Assembly: GCA_944321505.1 (NCBI GenBank)
Contig: CALULN010000014.1
Coordinates: 1-64,000 of the forward strand
From: Candidatus Methanomethylophilaceae archaeon
Lineage (GTDB): Archaea > Thermoplasmatota > Thermoplasmata > Methanomassiliicoccales > Methanomethylophilaceae
Direction of reading: 5' to 3'
Length of the DNA: 64,000 nt
In this document: one piece after another, positions 61,328 through 64,000 of the stretch
Position numbering within the stretch: position 1 is the stretch's first letter
Layout: each line of letters starts with the position of its first letter
Notes under the pieces: generated by a model
What the model saw: only the letters and a program-made list of their open reading frames with translations
What the model was told of the DNA's origin: nothing
Databases searched by the model: none
Program-made: the position numbers and the translations under genes

Positions 61328-62971
61328 ATGTATGGATCCGGAAACAACCAGCCGATTATAGTCCTCAAGGAGGGCACCGAGAGGAGCAAGGACAAGGAGG
61401 CCCAGTTCAACAACATCGCAGCCGCGAAGGCTGTCGCTGACGCCGTCAGGTCCACCCTCGGACCCAAGGGAATGGACAAGATGCTCGTGGACACCATCGG
61501 GGACGTTATCGTCACCAACGACGGTGTCACCATCCTGAAGGAGATCGATGTCCAGCACCCCGCCGCCAAGATGGTGGTCGAGGTCGCCAAGACCCAGGAC
61601 AGCGAGTGCGGAGACGGCACCACCACCGCCGTCGTCCTGGCCGGAGAGCTGCTGAAGCAGTCCGAGTCTCTCATCGACGCCAACGTCCACCCCACCGTCA
61701 TCACCAACGGATTCAAGATGGCCGCAGCCAAGGCCGTCGAGATACTCAACGACATCGCCATCGACTCCAACAACGACGACCTCCTGAAGAAGGTCTCCGA
61801 GACCGCCATGACCGGCAAGTCCGTCGGCGGCGAGGGCGAGCACCTCTCCGACATCGTCGTCAAGGCCTGCAGGGCCGTCGAGGAGAACGGCAAGGTCGAC
61901 ACCGACAACATCAAGATCGAGAAGAAGATGGGCGGAGTCATCAGCGACACCTACATGATCGAGGGCCTTGTCATCGACAAGCAGAGGGTCCACCCCAGGA
62001 TGCCCAAGGTCATCAAGGACGCCAAGATCGCCCTGCTGACCGCCGCAATGGAGAACAAGAAGACCGAGGTCGACGCACACATCAGCATCACCGACCCCAC
62101 CACTATGCAGTCCTTCCTGGACCAGGAGGACGCGCACCTGAAGTCCATGGTCGAGAAGGTCAAGGAGGCCGGCGCCAACGTCGTCTTCTGCCAGAAGGGA
62201 GTCGACGACCTTGTCCAGCACTACATGGCCAAGAGCGGCATCTACTGCTGCAGGCGCCTCAAGCAGTCCGACATGGAGGCCATCGCCAAGGCCACCGGAG
62301 CAACCCTGGTTGGCAACTTCACCGAGCTGAAGGCTTCCGATCTCGGAACCGCCGCATCCGTCGAGGAGAAGGAGGTCGGAACCGACTCCATGACCTTCAT
62401 CACCGGCTGCAAGAACCCCAAGGCCGTCTCCATCATCATCCGCGCAGGCACCGAGCATGTCGCGGACGAGGTCGAGAGGGCCATGACCGACGCCATCCGC
62501 GTCGTCGGCGTCGCCATCGAGGATGGCAAGGTCGTCGCCGGTGCCGGTGCACCCGAGATCGAGGTCGAGCTCAGGTTGGCCCAGTACGCATCCTCCGTGG
62601 GCGGAAGGGAGCAGCTGGCCATCGACGCTTTCGCCAAGGCCATGGAGATCATCCCCTGGACCATCGCCGAGAACGCCGGTATCGACTCCATCGACGCCAT
62701 CATCAAGCTCAAGAGCGCCCACGAGAAGGAGAAGGACGGCAAGTACTTCGGCCTCTGCCTCACCTGTGGCGAAGCCGTCAACATGCTGGACAAGAACGTC
62801 GTCGAGCCCCTGAGGGTCAAGGTCCAGGCAGTCAACTCCGCTGCCGAGGTCGCCAACATGATCCTGAGGATCGATGATGTCATCGCCTCCCGCAGAGCGC
62901 CCCCGATGAACCCCATGGCCGACCCGTCCATGGGCGGACCCGGCATGTCCGGCATCGGCGGCATGATGTGA
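61328..62971 (+). CDS. thsA: Thermosome subunit (group II chaperonin)
   Basis: A 547-residue thermosome subunit. Evidence: [44 protein letters not shown], the ATP-site [20 protein letters not shown], the central apical domain, [41 protein letters not shown], and the Gly/Met-rich tail [13 protein letters not shown]. It folds proteins in the cytosol. The TATA box (GTTTATATAG, about 61278-61287) leaves a short leader with an AAGGAG ribosome site. Confidence 0.96.
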   Translation: MYGSGNNQPIIVLKEGTERSKDKEAQFNNIAAAKAVADAVRSTLGPKGMDKMLVDTIGDVIVTNDGVTILKEIDVQHPAAKMVVEVAKTQDSECGDGTTTAVVLAGELLKQSESLIDANVHPTVITNGFKMAAAKAVEILNDIAIDSNNDDLLKKVSETAMTGKSVGGEGEHLSDIVVKACRAVEENGKVDTDNIKIEKKMGGVISDTYMIEGLVIDKQRVHPRMPKVIKDAKIALLTAAMENKKTEVDAHISITDPTTMQSFLDQEDAHLKSMVEKVKEAGANVVFCQKGVDDLVQHYMAKSGIYCCRRLKQSDMEAIAKATGATLVGNFTELKASDLGTAASVEEKEVGTDSMTFITGCKNPKAVSIIIRAGTEHVADEVERAMTDAIRVVGVAIEDGKVVAGAGAPEIEVELRLAQYASSVGGREQLAIDAFAKAMEIIPWTIAENAGIDSIDAIIKLKSAHEKEKDGKYFGLCLTCGEAVNMLDKNVVEPLRVKVQAVNSAAEVANMILRIDDVIASRRAPPMNPMADPSMGGPGMSGIGGMM

Positions 62972-63305
62972 TCGCAAACCACTCAAGAGGGGCGCAAGCC
63001 CCTCGCAACCCCACCCTTGATTCTCGATGATTCATTGGATACATCGACGTATCCCGTTTTTTCGCAGCCCGATTCTGCTTCTTAGGATTGAATTTAATTA
63101 ATTAAGTAGGTAGCTTTATTGAAATTATTAATTATGCATGAAATACTCTTCCATAGAACAGGCAACCGATCCCATGCCGGATCCTCACAATTCAATGCGG
63201 ACACGTTTGTTAAGCTTCCTCATTGATTTGTATCCGAATTTCACAAATTAATAACGTTAGATTGGTTAATTTTTACCGTCAGACAAAGGTCAGACAATAA
63301 TAAAT
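62972..63305. other. AT-rich intergenic gap before the recombinase gene
   Basis: A 334-nt gap with a sharp drop in GC after about 63050. It holds the thermosome terminator, an imperfect palindrome GATACATCGACGTATC (63037-63052), repeated ATTAATTA stretches (63095-63135) and AATTAATAACG (63245-63255). No gene or tRNA was recognised. It is a plausible location for the attachment site of the element whose serine recombinase follows; the TATA for that gene may be AATAATAAATA just before the ATG. Confidence 0.4.
62987..63004 (+). terminator. Thermosome terminator hairpin
   Basis: GAGGGGC-GCAA-GCCCCTC, a perfect 7-bp stem with a tetraloop 15 nt after the thermosome stop codon. Confidence 0.65.
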
Positions 63306-64000
63306 ATGGGAAAGCGGAATAATCCTAGTGGGATGGAGCAGAAGGGGAATCTTCGGGCGGCACTGTATGTCAGGGTATCCACCGACGAACAGGCCACTGA
63401 GGGTTTCTCTCTGGATGCACAGATTTCCAAGCTGAAGGCTTACTGCAAGCTCGAGGGTTGGACTGTCTCTGCGGTGTACTGCGAAGAAGGGGAATCCGGT
63501 CGCAGCACCAAACGTCCCCAATACCAGAGGATGATGTCGGAATCCGACTCCTGGGATGTGCTCCTGGTCTACAAACTGGACAGGATCCACAGGAACAGCG
63601 TGAACTTCGCCAAGATGATGGAGGACCTCGATCGGAAGGGCAAGGAGTTCTGCTCAGTCCAGGAGAAGTTCGACACCAGCACTGCAATGGGGCGGTTCGT
63701 CCGCGACGTGATGGAGCGCATCGCCCAGTTGGAGAGCGAACAGATCGGCGAAAGGGTGAAGCAGGGCATGGAAAGGAAAGCCAGGATGGGAACCGGGCTG
63801 CTGGGTTCCGGACTGCCGTTCGGATACACTAGGAAACGCGGCAAACTCAGCATCGATGAGAACGAAGTCTACACGGTCAGGGCGATCTACAGCTTGTACA
63901 TACAGGGCAACAGCATGGACAAGATCGCCAATGATCTGAACAACGCGGGCGTGCCCTCCAAGAACGGAGGGAAGTGGTACAAATCCACCATATACGGGAT
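63306..64000 (+). CDS. Large serine recombinase (3' end beyond window)
   Basis: The first 231 residues of a resolvase/invertase-type site-specific recombinase. RAALYVRVSTDEQATEGFSLDAQ contains the catalytic Ser. VLLVYKLDRIHRNSVNFAKMM and FDTSTAMGRFVRDVMERIAQLESEQIGERVKQGM are conserved catalytic-domain segments. GLPFGYTRKRGKL begins the recombinase domain, and GNSMDKIANDLNNAGVPSKNGGKWYKSTI is the DNA-binding part typical of large serine integrases. It probably integrates or excises a mobile element that continues beyond base 64000. The preceding AT-rich gap agrees with an element boundary. Confidence 0.9.
   Translation, partial: MGKRNNPSGMEQKGNLRAALYVRVSTDEQATEGFSLDAQISKLKAYCKLEGWTVSAVYCEEGESGRSTKRPQYQRMMSESDSWDVLLVYKLDRIHRNSVNFAKMMEDLDRKGKEFCSVQEKFDTSTAMGRFVRDVMERIAQLESEQIGERVKQGMERKARMGTGLLGSGLPFGYTRKRGKLSIDENEVYTVRAIYSLYIQGNSMDKIANDLNNAGVPSKNGGKWYKSTIYG

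Noticed and set aside
61292-62986. 564-codon open frame antisense to the thermosome gene
   Set aside because: Shadow of a strongly conserved gene with high GC and biased third positions; the translation is a low-complexity Gly/Leu/Asp sequence with no recognisable family.

Overview
The window reads as a chromosomal segment of a methylotrophic methanogenic archaeon, most likely of the order Methanomassiliicoccales and probably the host-associated family Methanomethylophilaceae. This is an inference. It rests on archaeal information-processing genes (DnaG-type primase, thermosome, Trm1, NreA, Hjc-like nuclease), archaeal metabolism (FBP aldolase/phosphatase, archaeal TIM, MptD), a methanol:corrinoid methyltransferase operon (mtaC-mtaB-ramA), moderately high GC, and many leaderless genes whose ATG lies about 25-30 nt after a TATA box. 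A BspA-like leucine-rich surface protein and several bacterial-type genes (ThrRS without TGS domain, exonuclease VII, LarB/LarE) fit a gut or sediment archaeon that has acquired bacterial genes.

Layout. 1-6.4 kb: SbcCD/YhaO-YhaN-like DNA repair pair, then dnaG with a long structured leader and an overlapping LonB-like ATPase without protease domain. 6.4-8.9 kb: GNAT acetyltransferase and a secreted lamin-tail/phospholipase D protein. 8.9-17.3 kb: gluconeogenesis (tpiA, fbp), aspS, an Hjc-like nuclease, nadA, mptD, THEP1-type NTPase, trm1, purA. 17.3-23.1 kb: NUDIX hydrolase, xseA-xseB, and on the opposite strand a tightly coupled four-gene operon: SBF-type transporter, AAA/ABC ATPase, DUF4435 TOPRIM protein and methyltransferase. 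The middle two resemble the AriA/AriB pair of the PARIS anti-phage system. 23.2-31 kb: TPR protein, Trk potassium uptake (trkH, trkA, a small secreted protein), hisD, HD phosphohydrolase, gdhA. 31-38 kb: MFS exporter, MBL hydrolase, YczE-like and DUF1294 membrane proteins, and a 1238-residue HRDC-DUF4011-helicase-Vsr-like protein that resembles known single-gene defence proteins.

38-46.7 kb: thrS, BspA-like LRR protein, a TetR regulator with a palindrome centred on its own TATA box, rubrerythrin, TerC, NCS2 permease. 46.7-51.4 kb: a five-gene methanol operon on the minus strand (mtaC, mtaB, RamA-like activator, CobW-type GTPase, zinc-ribbon protein) with an inverted repeat beside its promoter. 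51.4-55.6 kb: an IS1634-like transposase-derived gene whose first catalytic Asp appears lost and whose TATA box is flanked by a perfect 12-bp inverted repeat, then a small conserved protein, an HdrD-like Fe-S protein, a radical SAM protein and a YbaK deacylase. 55.7-61.2 kb: ZIP metal transporter with three operator-like repeats, divergent larE/larB (nickel-pincer cofactor), nreA and an SPL-like radical SAM protein, and a duplicated PH-like membrane protein. 61.3-63 kb: thermosome. The window ends in an AT-rich gap followed by the 5' part of a large serine recombinase, probably the edge of an integrated element.

The candidates most worth pursuing are the PARIS-like operon (about 19.5-23.1 kb), the possibly domesticated transposase with its symmetrical operator (51.6-53.2 kb), the dnaG leader and the dnaG/LonB-like pair, and the operators of tetR, the ZIP gene and mtaC. 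No rRNA, tRNA or CRISPR array was recognised.
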